Positions 1 to 10,989 of a stretch of DNA of 64,000 nt are shown in pieces. The translations under genes were made by a program, and so were the position numbers. Where the stretch lies: assembly GCA_017655985.1 (NCBI GenBank), contig JACJVS010000002.1:1364001-1428000 (forward strand). Reading direction: 5' to 3'. How positions within the stretch are numbered: the first letter of the stretch is position 1; the number at the start of each line of letters is the position of its first letter. The notes beneath the pieces are model-generated. The model did no database searches and had not been told where the DNA came from. It saw only the letters and a list, made by a program, of their open reading frames with translations. The stretch comes from Incumbomyces delicatus (lineage: Eukaryota > Ascomycota > Eurotiomycetes > Chaetothyriales > Trichomeriaceae).

Positions 1-1
1 A

Positions 2-1099
2 ACCCCAGGACAGGCAATTTCAAGCACATCGGTCAACCCAATAGAGGGCTTGGCGTCGAGAATTCCCACCATGGCGGGCCTCCGGAGCATCCTTCGATCG
101 CCTCGAAAGACAGACCTAGGAACTCCGAAGCATACCACCACAACGGCAGTCCTGGCAAGCTCCCAGAAGAAAGTCGACTTCACTCCGAGCGTCAAGTCAC
201 GATACGCCGTCAAGCTTGCAGTGGCCAGTCCAAGTCCAGCCAAATTTGATCGGTCTCAGGTCACAGACACATGGGAACCCGCAATTCCTTATGATTCGTC
301 GGCGTTCGTGGTGGTGAATGACGAAGAAGACAATTCGGAAGACGATGATGTTGAGGTTGCCTATCCAACCTTACCCGCTCTCAGTCCACGACCGACTTCA
401 AGATCGGGTCCTGTCGATCACACCTTCCACACCTTCATGCAAAAAGCGAAAGACCACGGACGACGAGAGTCTAGCCAGTTCAAGTCCATCTTCACTGACT
501 TGCGATCAAAACCAGACACAACAACAATAACATCAGTGAATACGACCGTCAACCGGACGGACCCGGTCACCAATGCCAGCCGAGTAGCTGCCTCTCCGCC
601 TAAGTCTTCTCGGTCCCCGTCCAGTATTCGCTGCGTCCGCACATCCGAGCCCGTCCAGCCCTTTGAAGATCGTGTCCAGACAGTTCCTCATGGCCTCCCC
701 GGCAAGAAGCGAAGAATGCAAGCCGAAGCCGCCAACGACAAATACGGCAACGACGACGATGCAAAAGAAAATCGCCGTGTCACAGCTGCTCACATCCCCG
801 GTGCTTGGAAGGAACACGACGACGACGACGAAGATGAAGGTGAAAAGAGAGCTGGCAAACGTGTGAGAACAACCCTCGGCGCCGCAGAATCCGAGAAGAA
901 CCGAAGCCTGAGTCCGTTGAAGAAGCCGAGTGCTGCCCGCGAGCTGGCTGCCAAGACAGCAAAGGGCCGAAAGGTAAAAGCCAGCATCGGTGGAAGTGGT
1001 GGTGCTGGTGCTGGTGCTGGCAGCGGCGCTGGAAGTGGAAAGGGTGTATTGAGTTTAAGTCGGTTGAACATGCTTGCTCGGCCAAAGAATCGCGGCTAA
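2..1099 (+). CDS. C-terminal part of an unknown, probably nuclear, low-complexity protein (5' end outside window)
   Basis: The frame is open to the left edge with no start codon required, so this looks like the last exon of a gene beginning outside the window. A Kozak-like ATG at 71 is the only alternative start. The product is rich in Ser, Pro, Lys and Arg and has no visible enzymatic domain or membrane segment. It contains a basic stretch near the start (LRSILRSPRK), an acidic run (EEDNSEDDD), a candidate nuclear localisation signal (GKKRRM), a second acidic run (DDDDEDEGE), and a Gly/Ala/Ser-rich tail before the stop TAA. The alternation of SP/TP sites with basic patches suits a phosphorylated nuclear or cytoskeletal protein, but this is inference. 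I do not recognise the family. Confidence 0.7.
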   Translation, partial: TPGQAISSTSVNPIEGLASRIPTMAGLRSILRSPRKTDLGTPKHTTTTAVLASSQKKVDFTPSVKSRYAVKLAVASPSPAKFDRSQVTDTWEPAIPYDSSAFVVVNDEEDNSEDDDVEVAYPTLPALSPRPTSRSGPVDHTFHTFMQKAKDHGRRESSQFKSIFTDLRSKPDTTTITSVNTTVNRTDPVTNASRVAASPPKSSRSPSSIRCVRTSEPVQPFEDRVQTVPHGLPGKKRRMQAEAANDKYGNDDDAKENRRVTAAHIPGAWKEHDDDDEDEGEKRAGKRVRTTLGAAESEKNRSLSPLKKPSAARELAAKTAKGRKVKASIGGSGGAGAGAGSGAGSGKGVLSLSRLNMLARPKNRG

Positions 1100-1681
1100 G
1101 GGGTTCATTGGTGCCGGTGTTAGGTCCCAAGCAGACTCAACTGGAAGATTCATCAAGGCTTGTTTTAAATTCTTGCTCGACGTTGGGATAACCTTCTGGT
1201 TGAGAAGAGTTTGCACACATGGACAACGAGGGGAGTTGGAGTTTTGACTCTTGTTTTGCATCATCACGTTTTGTCAATTGCCCAGATGGGAGGCTTTATG
1301 TACAGTCCTCTCGACGACGGGCGACGGGAAAAGTTTAGCTACAACGCAACGACTAAGTGAGTTCCAACGCAGACCCCAGACCTGCTCCAATTTGGCAAAC
1401 TGTCTTCCCAGTACCAAAAATCGTCCACCTCGTGAGAATACATTATTAGTATGAGCCCTCCAATAATAGGCTCCGAAGAACCGAGATAATGCTTTGCCGT
1501 ACCACGTCAAAAAGCTAAATTTCTGTTTTCAACCCACCCTTCTACGTCTTTTTCTTCATTTTGCACAAAAACATCTAAATCCGACTTTGACGGTCGACGG
1601 CAGAGGTCCTCATCCATCCTACCGATCCCAGCGATGCAGCTCGCAGTAGACGGGGGGCACACGCCGACCCTGTTGCAACCT
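1100..1681. other. Intergenic, convergent 3' ends
   Basis: The stretch lies between the 3' end of the left-edge gene and the 3' end of the minus-strand regulator pseudogene. Short frames here have no recognisable motif. I see no RNA gene or repeat. Confidence 0.6.
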
Positions 1682-4046
1682 TTATTCGTAGAGAACGTCG
1701 CGAAACGGGTTGAACTCGGCACTTATGAACTGTGCCGACCAATGAATCGGCTCCGATATCTCCCACGGCGGCAGCAGCGGCGGTGGGGCATGCGACGGAT
1801 CCGCGGCGTTGCCGTAGTCCGTGGCGGTGCCGGCAAGCAAACCCGGCGACACATATGGACCGGGCTGCGGCGGCGCCGACTCCTTCGAGAAGTTGTGGTG
1901 GTAGTGTTGCTGTTGCTGCTGGTGTTGGCCACTCCACGAAGCCTGCTCAGCAGATCCTCCCACAGCCGCAGGTTTCAGCATCAACAACATGTCGTCGCCT
2001 TTGGCTTTGGCTCTGGATTTGGCTTTGGGCCGCGTCTCTTTCAACCCTTGCATCATGTCCCTCGCCAGGCGCGCCGCGTTGGAGTTGGAGCTGGAGCTGA
2101 GCGCCTCAAACACCGTGAAGCAGATGTCGGCGTCCTCCTCGATCGTGTCGGTGTAGTAGTCTCCCAGGACGGCCAGGTCGGTGGCGTCCAAGGCCGCCAC
2201 GAGCAGGATCGAGCTCGCGGAGATCAGGCATGAGATCATCTGCCACCAGGGGAAGTCGTACATGAGGCTCTGTTTGTCCTGGAGCCCGTACAGCAGCTGG
2301 GCCGTCTTCTGGGCCGAGAAGACGCATGTTTTCTTCGACTGCATGACTACTCCTTCTGGTTGGATGCGGTTCTGTAGCGACTCGAGGAACGGCTGCCCCT
2401 CGCTTCTGTACATCGATATCGATATACTGGGTCGGTGGATCAGGGACCGCAGGTGGTAGAATTTCACGGCGAGCATGTTCCGCTGTTTGACGAACGTGAG
2501 AAATGATGGTTTAAAGAAAATGAACGAGAGAAAGAAAGTTGCTAGGGGAGGGCGGACTTACCTGCCGTCGGGAAATGACGGAATTGTCAAAGGCGTGGCC
2601 GAGGTCGAAACGCAGTCTGCGCGGAAGATCGTCTTTCCACGAAACGAGTCTGCGGTCCAGCTCTTGAATGCGCGCGAACAAGTGTTAGTCGACGCGAGAC
2701 TTGTGTAGGCCGTACAGCCTCTCCAGGACATCGCCAATGATGTGCGAGAACTTGATCATGGCGACGAAGTACGGCCCGATCTCGGTGGTGGAAGCGTCCG
2801 CGGGATCAAATCGGTGCTGTGTGTCCGCTGGCTGCTGGGCCACCACGACGATTGTCGAAGGTGATGGCAAGGTCACGTTGAAAAAGACATCGGTGATGGC
2901 GGGTGGCCTTCCCAGCTGGAGCGAGAGCAGCCGATCGAGTATGTATGTACAGGCAATACCAGATCCGCCGGCGGTGTTCTTGCTGAGTTGTGCTGATGGG
3001 GCGCTCCGTCTGACTGGTGGCGGCGTCTTCGGTGTGCAAGCCCATGGCTTGGGCAATGCGAATCGCAGTTCCGAGGGTGGTCCAGCAGCTTCAAGTTGAA
3101 ATATGTGTGCTTCGCTTACACGTCGGTTTGTGAAGTCGCTAGGAAGTAGAAACATTGAGCGAGGAGGGCACAGATGTGCTCTTGGGATCTTTCGAGGCTG
3201 TGACCCTGCAGAGCTTTCGAAGCTTGATCGAACATGCGCTGGTGTGTCGGAAGTGATGCAGCACGTTCTGTGTGCTTTCGTGCGAGGTGTTCGTAGCAGC
3301 CTCCTATGGCGTAAATGGTCACTTTGATGTCAGTACAAGTCATCCTGATATCGTGTCTACACTTGTCTACACTTACACAGGAGCGCTGCGTCGACATCGG
3401 AAATCTGGCTTCCGTCATTCGGTCCCCACCACTCATGCTCCAGCTCGTTGAGTTTTGAGGCGTCAATGAACGGATATGCAATATGGATCGTTCCATAGAA
3501 TACTTGCGTGTAGCTTCGAGCATCGGATGTCGACCTCAATATCCCAGAAAGGCTACGTCGCCGGCGAGACGACTTGGTGCTATTTTGTTCATAGCTAAGT
3601 TCTCGACGGGTGTTGTTAGAGGTACACTCGGGGGTTGTGCTGTTAGTCGAATCTAGATTTTGTTTGATAGCGTTGTAAAATCTGACATCACTAGCCTCAC
3701 CCAGATACCTCTTGGACTCGTCATCTGGAGCATCCTCGGTAAGACCCATGGTATCGACGCATTCCGAGTCGTCTTCAGAAAGAACGAGAGATTCTAGCTC
3801 GGGAAAGGCTCCACTCGTATCCTGGAGATGGCCTTTCAAGTTGCGGAGAACGTCTCGATACAGGTCGAGTTTTGCTCGTAGCCTTTCATTTTCCTTCGAA
3901 TGGTGGTCCTGCACTCTCTTCTCGCTCGGGCGATGTTCTTTCTTGGGGGCCCACACGCACAGGGACTCGTACTCGGTACAACGGCCACATCGTGGCTGTA
4001 ATCCATCGCGCTGGACGTTTAGATGAGCTCGCTGGCCTGAGGTCAA
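1682..4046 (-). pseudogene. Decayed fungal Zn2Cys6 transcription factor
   Basis: Read on the minus strand, the pieces add up to a Zn(II)2Cys6 regulator with the fungal-specific middle domain (PF04082 type). Exon 4046-3377 has the second half of the zinc cluster (RCGRCTEYESLC) followed by a coiled coil (ENERLRAKLDLY). 3301-3120 and 3088-2562 carry the core domain, including LGTAIRIAQAMGLH and RRRIWYCLYI / ILDRLLSLQLGRPP. 2482-1682 is the C-terminal region, starting RNMLAVKFYHLR and ending with a Gln/His-rich tail. Lesions: a 4-bp tandem duplication at 2939-2950 (gtatgtatgtac) shifts the frame between YCLYI and ILDRLL. An in-frame TAA at 2685-2687 interrupts HKSRVD and the following HLFARIQELDRR. 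The first half of the zinc cluster lacks its cysteines in any frame I could read. One apparent intron (3089-3119) is only 31 nt. Introns 2483-2561 and 3302-3376 look normal. Calling it dead is inference from these breaks. Confidence 0.75.
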
Positions 4047-4571
4047 TCATCGGATGAATTCATCAGCACCCGTTTATGCAACTTCAGATACATGTCTATT
4101 CCGACAACATATAACACTCGAGCGTTCCGCAGAATTTCCATGCCCAGGTTCACTGGCCTGGCCTGGCCTCTCGCTTTTCAAATTCCTACGCACGTGGACG
4201 GCGGGCCACCAGGTAGAGCAACCGCGCGAGTGTCTATATTCAACGGCGACTCGCCTTGGCGAGGCATTGAAGATGTCGAGACGCATGAGCTTCCGCCATC
4301 TCTACGATATACTTCGGCCATGTCTCCAGTCTGGGCGTAAAAGACGTGGCTGATATTGGAGCGGGGACTATCACAACACTCACGGCCTGCCAGAACGGAC
4401 TACTGACTTTGACTTTCAGCCAAGGCGGCAAACCCTTGAGCTAGTGACTACCTAGGAAGTTGGAGTAAAGCCTAATCCGACCCTGTAGCCTTTCTCCGCC
4501 TTTTTTCAGGCTACCCACACGTCAGTTTCCAGAAACATCCAAAGCAACCAACCAAGCGAGGTGGGCACGTT
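4047..4571. other. Upstream of the decayed regulator; no gene seen
   Basis: I searched this stretch on the minus strand for a first exon carrying the missing CxxCRxxKxxC half of the zinc cluster. The best candidate, a CCRNR run near 4100, lacks the cysteine spacing. Nothing else is recognisable. Confidence 0.4.
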
Positions 4572-5290
4572 TTGTTGCCGACGGCATTCTTTCTCGGCTT
4601 TTGGCGCATCTCTTGCACTGTGTGGATCGACCTTGGCTTCTACTTTGTCTCAGGAAGCTCTGTGTCATGGCGATTTCCGCTAGGGCTTTCAGATCCTGCT
4701 GCTGTTGTTGATAGTGATGGTTTTCATATACATCCTGCCCGAATCCCCTCGATGGCTTGGTGAGTGAGGCTCGTGCCATCCTTGCCGCTCTCGCAGACAC
4801 GGACCCGGGCTCTGAGACCATCAATGATGCTATCAGTACCATCGAGGTTTCTCTCTCTCTCTGTGTGCGGTGCTAAGTCTTAGAGCGCCCTATTATCTAA
4901 CAGAGAGCAACGCCTTTTCCATCGGACAGTTCTCGCCGTCTTTGGGACAGGTCTTTCAGCAAATATATAGCATCAATCTTATCTCCATGTACGCAACCCC
5001 GATCTTTCGAATAGTATCTAGGATTGGACACCACCAATGCGCTCGGGTTCTCGCCGTCCTAAATGCAGCGATCGTGCCGGTTCGTCTATTTTTTCTTTCC
5101 CACGACCAAATGGCCGATCACCGGAAGATATAGATGAGATTTTCAGGCAGTCGAAGAGCATCTGGGATCCTCCTCGAGTTTGTGCGCGGACCTTGCCCCG
5201 TGCGCAAGTGGGACAGCCAGACAGAGCGGATTCATCGGCTTCCGAGGACAAGCCAGCCGATACTCAGATTGAGTCGTCGAAGCGGTGAGG
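4572..5290 (+). pseudogene. Relic of an MFS sugar transporter
   Basis: Fragments of the sugar-porter branch of the major facilitator superfamily appear in order but in different frames. From 4572 there is WIDLGFYFVSGSSVSWRFPL, then after a frame change a hydrophobic helix and the family signature LPESPRWL (about 4735-4758). An in-frame stop follows, then EARAILAAL, which normally follows that signature. From about 4950 comes the segment around INLISMYATPIF, matching the helix-7 region of these transporters. At about 5095-5170 the C-terminal signature appears as NGRSPEDIDEIF. Helices 8-12, roughly 200 residues, are missing between the last two blocks. Multiple frameshifts plus the internal deletion leave no function. 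Confidence 0.75.
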
Positions 5291-6635
5291 ATATATATTG
5301 CTTTGGAACATTGATTGGATCCTGAGAGTGTGCTATTCAAGAGTTCTATCAAAATGAATGAATGAATGTCTGTATTGACCCCAATTTGATAGATTGAAAC
5401 GCTGCCCTGCCATAAATATGGTTCCAAATTCTTTGTTTTTGCTCGGTTGAAGATTTTCGCCAGAGTCAACATTCCTTAATTTCAGTGTCGCTTTGATCCC
5501 TATCAGACTGCTCGGCTTCATCGCTCCCCAAACCTGTGCAAAAATTGAGATTCGGCAAGTGAAGCCACAGACTAAGGAGGCAGGGGTACCACCAAATAAG
5601 ATCGTCTTCACCTACGTCGTAAATGGCAATGCATCCATCTCCTTGCCGTGTGAACAGTTCCGACGCGTGAAGCCGTATATTGTTGGTTGCAATTAGTCCA
5701 GCGAGTTCAGATACCCGAGCTGGAGAGTCCATCTCACTCCCGGTTACCAAACATCCACACAACCATGAGCATCAATCATGTCAACGGATCGTTTCTCAGA
5801 ACCCATCGAGCCCACGAAACCTTCCTGCGCAGCATAGAAAAGTGATACCCGGCCATGAGCGTTCCTCGCAAAGCTTTGCTAAAGTTCAATACGCGAATTT
5901 GTGTGGGGTACGCTTCGTCGTCGTCGACACCTCCTGAGCTAGCCAGGTCCTGCGTCAGACCGAGAGCGTGGATCTAACTTGCACACGAGATTCACCTGTA
6001 AAGCCACTGGGTATGGCTTCTTAACAGCTGCATACCGTTGAATGCAGTATTTTCGCTTACTGCCCGTCATGCCAAACAGGAGCAAGTCTCGCGTCCTGAC
6101 ACGTCCACGTCCTCCTTACCCTTATCATGCGTAGCGATGTCGTTGCTTGCCTAGTGCCCACGTGTGCTTAGCATCGAATGGTCTTGCGTACTTCAACCCT
6201 TTCAAAGATCTTATGCCACTGTTCAGTGATCACAGCGTTAGTTCTACATTCGTCCCTGGATCGCAAGTACACACAAAGAAAATTGTCCCATGGCGACAAG
6301 CCTACCAGATCCAGGAAGCAGTCTTATCCGCAAGATACGTCAGCTGTCGAGGCCCATCACATGACAAATGGCCAGCGTAGACCGGAAATGGAGGTGTGAC
6401 GGTCGTCAACAAGCTCAACTTCCCTCTCCTACCGAACATGGCTGACATGGCTGACGAACTATCGGACGACAGCTTGGACGTCGAAGTGGATTTCCCTGTG
6501 AGCCAAATAGACCGGCACTGTTCAGAACTGGACCAGGATGGATCACTGGGAGATACACAGCGCGATTGAAACTGCAACTGTCCAATCTCCCGTGCCAACT
6601 GGTTACCGAACTCTCCAAATAACGCCCTTTGCCGG
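5291..6635. other. Gene-poor stretch; no supported gene
   Basis: Short frames on both strands have no recognisable motif. The right part (about 6300-6635) is probably 3' untranslated DNA of the CorA-like gene. Gene relics comparable to the neighbouring transporter may be present, but I could not identify any. Confidence 0.4.
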
Positions 6636-8180
6636 TCATACGATCTTCTCACTGAAGCCCGGACTAGAAGTATTCGTGGCACCGTCGCTCTTGCACTCGA
6701 TAGGCGCGTTTGTGCGATATATCATCAGTCGCTCGCTGCTCTTGTGATTCTCTCTCCGAGACCAGAACAGCCATACGAGGAACGTCGCAACTGTCAATGG
6801 TATTGTTATTGCCCAATAGATCCACATGCTCGGCGACACCTTCAGTGTAGATTTATCTCCACCGTCAGCACCACCTCCCCAGTCAAACATGTTTACGCCG
6901 AACAACGTGGCGATGAATGTCCCTGGCAGAAATATGATACCCAGAACGGAGATGGTTTTCATGGCTATGCTGTCGCGCTTGCCGTCCACGGCTATAGCGG
7001 CAGTGTATTCGGCGTCGCTTTGGGTGATGGTATTCAGCATCTAGAGCTCGGGGTTATCAGTAGCCACGCGCAAAAGAAATCAAAAGCTTTGGAAGTCAGG
7101 GGATCTACTCACGAAACCGGTCTGGCTTTGAGTCCTTTCCCTCATCATCTGCACCTGCGACAACAGCATCGCAGTCCGCCTCCGTATATACTCAACTTCC
7201 TGCCGGATCATCAACCGTATCTCCTTCTGGCTTTCCGAGAGCTGCAGATCCTGTTGAGGGGGCTCAGACCCATTGCGCCTTCCCCGTCCATGAAGCTGCT
7301 GACTTCGTCCACGGAGAAGGCTCTCGTCAATAGCCTGGACGAGCCACTCTCCACAATCCAAACAAACGCGTGCGCTGTGCCCTATGATGGCAATATCCGT
7401 TTGGCAGTAGCTCAGCTGCTGAATGGTACTCTTTGGATCCGGAAACACGGGATGCTCATCCAGACTGGGACGACGCTTTGAGTCAAACCCCATAAGCTGT
7501 CCAGGGTTTCCAAACCCGGTTTGGCGCTCGATTCCCTGGATCGCGTCATCAATCTTATTTCGGTGGGTCTCGATGTGCTGGTGGTGCGACCGATACAGGG
7601 CCGCAACGAAGAAATGTGGGTCGACGCATCGTTCTGGCGTGGCGAGGAGGGTGGCGAAGACGGAGGTCTGGTCTTCGAGGTGGTGGTAGAGTGCGTAGGT
7701 GGTGCGGCGTAAAGGGTCGCAGGTCACGGATATGCAGTCGAAACCCACGGAGCGGGAATTAGCTACTTTCAGGAGAAGGGATGTTCGGCCATTGCTGGAA
7801 GAGTGAAAAGTGGTGAAGACTCCATTGTTGGAGAGGAATACTTCGATTGTGCGCGGGTGTAGGTTCCATGAGTCTTGGATTTGTTGGAAGACTTGCTTAG
7901 GAAAGGATAGCGCGAGTCTGCCAGGACGGAGGCGGAGGAAGGATATTGCTTTAAATTGCCAGATATTTGGAGGATTTTCGTCGGTGTTTGTGTTGCTGTC
8001 GTCGGCGTCCAGGAGATGGTCTTTGACTTTATCGATTTGAATACTGTCTTCTGATATGCGCACACGCTGGTTTAGATGGATCGAATCTAGAGTAAGTGAG
8101 CCTTTCAAGACCCTGAGGCTTTGGAGTTGAGGGTGTGAAGGATCGGCCCATCTAGCTAGCTTTTCTTCTCGAGTTTCCAT
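6636..8180 (-). CDS. CorA-like divalent-cation transporter family protein
   Basis: Two exons: 8180-7113 and 7040-6636. The intron (7041-7112, 72 nt) has a GTGAGT donor and a CTAG acceptor and keeps the frame. The ATG at 8178-8180 gives about 490 residues; the frame is open further upstream to a GTG at 8351. The long N-terminal part is soluble. It ends in an Arg-rich helical stretch (EIRLMIRQEVEYIRRRTAML) that resembles the stalk helix of CorA proteins. Two membrane helices follow: one in IFLPGTFIATLFGVNMF, the other in WIYWAITIPLTVATFLVWLF, then a short Ser-rich tail. CorA proteins carry a GMN motif after the first helix; here the matching position reads GVN. Membership in the fungal CorA-like group is well supported. 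The substrate cannot be read from the sequence. Confidence 0.8.
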
Positions 8181-8351
8181 GCCGAAACTGCTAGGCGAGG
8201 GACGCTTGGCCGGGTATGATGAACGATGTCTTACTTCGTGTGACCGAGCCGTGAGGTGAGATGGAAGCAGGTACGAAGAATTCAAGTGATGGAAATCGAG
8301 CACAGTCCTCCGTAATTGTCTACGGCCAATGTGTGGGCCAATGACATGCAC

Positions 8352-9122
8352 CCACAGCCACGAGCTTCAAGCCTCGTTTGAGTTAGCCTTAGTAGCCCCG
8401 GGCTTGGCTCTTTTGCTTACCTAATGCAGACCAAACCGCCTATTAGTGCACAACAGGAGCCACAGCGCTAATCCAACCTCTCAACAAGCATCGCGAGAAG
8501 CAAATGCATTGGCTGTTGCATCAGTTCTCGGACCTTCACGATTACTGGCAGAGTCTGCCGTAGCAGTTGGAGCACAATATTGACATGCACCGGCAGGAGA
8601 GTAGCTGTCCACCAACTCAAAGTGAAACTGTGCTAGTACGTCGTGTATACATGACACAAGGTTCGCAATACAGATTGTGTTAGTAGACATTCACGCGCTA
8701 TCTCAGATCAGAGGCCGAAGTGCTTGTTAGGATCAAGTTGGATATTGCATGTTTAGCGACTCATACAGTCGCATGAGATTTTAGCGTAAATTGCTTGGTA
8801 CTCTGTACTACCTAGGTACCCTCGAGTCAGACTCCCTGAGGCGCATCCGAAGCTTGCTCTCCAGCGCCGGCCAAAAGAGATAGGGAGGCGTCCGCGTCCG
8901 CGTCTCGGGCTTCGCTTGCCCATGGCAGAGAAGCATGCCCAGTACCACATGCTGTTCAAGACATGCTCGGCCGTGGCCACTCATTATCACGAGTGCTTTG
9001 CATTCATTACATTCATGAATCGACGTTTCCGACTCTCCTATGTGCAGTAACCACAAGCCGTCTTCCACGTTTCTCTCGTGCCTAAATCATACAATTTTAA
9101 AGGAAAGACGCCAGCTCCACCC
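8352..9122. other. Intergenic; nothing recognised
   Basis: Short frames on both strands show no domain signatures. The stretch holds the upstream region of the CorA-like gene and the 3' flank of the ankyrin gene. Confidence 0.5.
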
Positions 9123-10971
9123 TCAGATCCCCCCAGGTCTTTTCCGATGTGACAAAATAGCTGACCGGTGAGATATGGATGTCGGGCTCCTAACCACGGC
9201 GTTCAAATCACCTGCTGGCAACTCGACGGGATGCGGTGCAGAAGCGGGAAGCTCATATACAGGTGCGTTCGAGACCTGTTGCGACCAGGCGGGTGACACA
9301 GGGGCATCCCGCTGTGCGATCTTGCCAGCTGGCTCGACCGCATTTAACTCATAGTTTGATACTGAGATAGAATCTCTCTGGGCTTGCCAGTACGGAGGAG
9401 CGTCGGGCAAGACGGCCTTGTCCAACAGCAGCTGGGCCACAACCCCGTGCTGGTTTGAGACTGCACCCTGCAGGGCGGTGCGTCCAAAGCTATCCTTGAC
9501 CATGACATTGGCGCCATGCAGCAGCAAGTGGCGCACCACAGGCTCGTGGCCTTTTTCGGCAGCCAGCTGTAGCGCGGTCCGTCCCGTGTCACTCCGTGCT
9601 TCGAGGTCTGCGCCCATCTCGACCAGCAGGCGGACTACTGCCGATTGGCCGTTGAAGGCGGCGACATGCAGTGCTGTAAATCCAGAAGGGCCCGGGACCT
9701 CAATGGAGGGATGTTGGTCGAGTAGAATGTGGACGACTGACTCTTGGCCATTGTAAGCTGCGATATGCAGTGGAGTGGAGCCCGAGGGATCCTTCGCATG
9801 GATGTCGGCGACTGTCTTCAACAGCAGGCGGACGACTGCGGGGTTCCCGGTGCGGGCGGCACTGTGCAGCGGAGTTCGTCCCTCACTCGACCTTGCGGTA
9901 GGATCGGCGCCATTGTCCAGCAGCAAGCGGACGACAGCTTCGTGGCCGCCGTCGGTTGCCAGGTGCAGGGCTGTACAGCCAGAGGAACCCTCGTAGTTGA
10001 TGTCCACTCCCATGTCTATGAGCGCCTTTAACTTGGTCACATCTCCTTTCTTTGCGGCACGGTGCAACTCGGTGTTGGACTTGAACAGTTTGAAAAAGAT
10101 GGAGCCAGTTTGCGTACGGGGGAGCTTCTTGGTCTTGTCAGGTTGCGTCTTGTCAGGTTGTGGCGGTGGCGGTGGCGGTGGCGGTGGCAGCTGTGACTCG
10201 GATATCACGGACGCGGTGTCGGTGTCAAGTTGACTGTAGGGTTCGCTCTGTCCCGAGCTGAAGCTGAAGCGCGATGCATTGGCCGAGGTTTGGGTACGGA
10301 TGGACTTCCGATCGGCCTCGAATTGTTCGCGGAGAGATCGACTGTGTCCGCCGGGTTTCCCAGCAGTCGGGGCATCTGTTTGATCCTGTCGGTGGACGGG
10401 GGCGGGGTCGCGCACGAGGAAAGTGTCTTTCTGGAGGAGCTGACGAATTTCCGAACTCGCATTTCTAAATACAATATTGTCAGTCAGCCTTCTTCCAGCG
10501 GACGAGGCATGAGCCGTGAGGGATCGATTACCTTTGTGCTGCTGCAATCAGCAAGCTGGCGTCCGTCAACTGCTTCTGGGTTTGCTGCAGGAGTGCCTTG
10601 ATCAGGACTTCGTCGCATAGATGCTTCGTGCTCCAGGTGCGGGGCCTTCCGCCCGTCGTCGTTGTTGTTGTGGTTGTGTGGTTCCCCGCGCATTTTCCTA
10701 CTTCTTCCTCCAGCCTCGACACGGTGGCATTGCAGCCATTGTATACATTTTTCAACGCTTCCTCCAGCTGCGTGTGTGAGATGGCAGGCGACGAGAGGGC
10801 GTGAGGCTGGCTCAGCAGCAACTGGATATTGATCAAAGCGCCGCTGATGCCCGAGGATTCAGCACTGATGGACGATGTCGTCGGTGCCGCATTGTATTTT
10901 TCCGTGACCTCCTTGATCGCCTTTGCAACGCTCGCGTAGAGGAAGATCAGCAATGATGCTGCTGGGGCCAT
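9123..10971 (-). CDS. Ankyrin-repeat protein with a helical N-terminal domain
   Basis: Two exons: 10971-10532 and 10464-9123. The 67-nt intron has a GTAATC donor, a GCTGACT branch-like site and a TTTAG acceptor. From the ATG at 10971 the product is about 593 residues; a GTG five codons upstream is less likely. Residues 1-145 are helical (ASLLIFLYASVAKAIKEV) and resemble the HeLo-like or STAND-associated N-terminal domains of fungal proteins, a loose similarity only. A Pro-rich run, encoded by a GGT/GGC tract near 10160-10190 on the plus strand, precedes seven ankyrin repeats. These run from LHRAAKKGDVTKLKALID to GVVAQLLLDK, with TALHLA, TPLHSA, TPLHIA, TALHVA and TALQLA cores. The architecture suggests a scaffold or sensor; no catalytic domain is present. 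Confidence 0.85.
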
Positions 10972-10989
10972 CGATCGCGGATCCACCGA

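Noticed and set aside
6302..6682. 126-codon minus-strand frame
   Set aside because: It overlaps the 3' end of the CorA-like gene in another frame, with no motif and no credible promoter.
10155..10190. GGT/GGC simple repeat as a regulatory tract
   Set aside because: It is in frame and encodes the poly-proline linker of the ankyrin protein.
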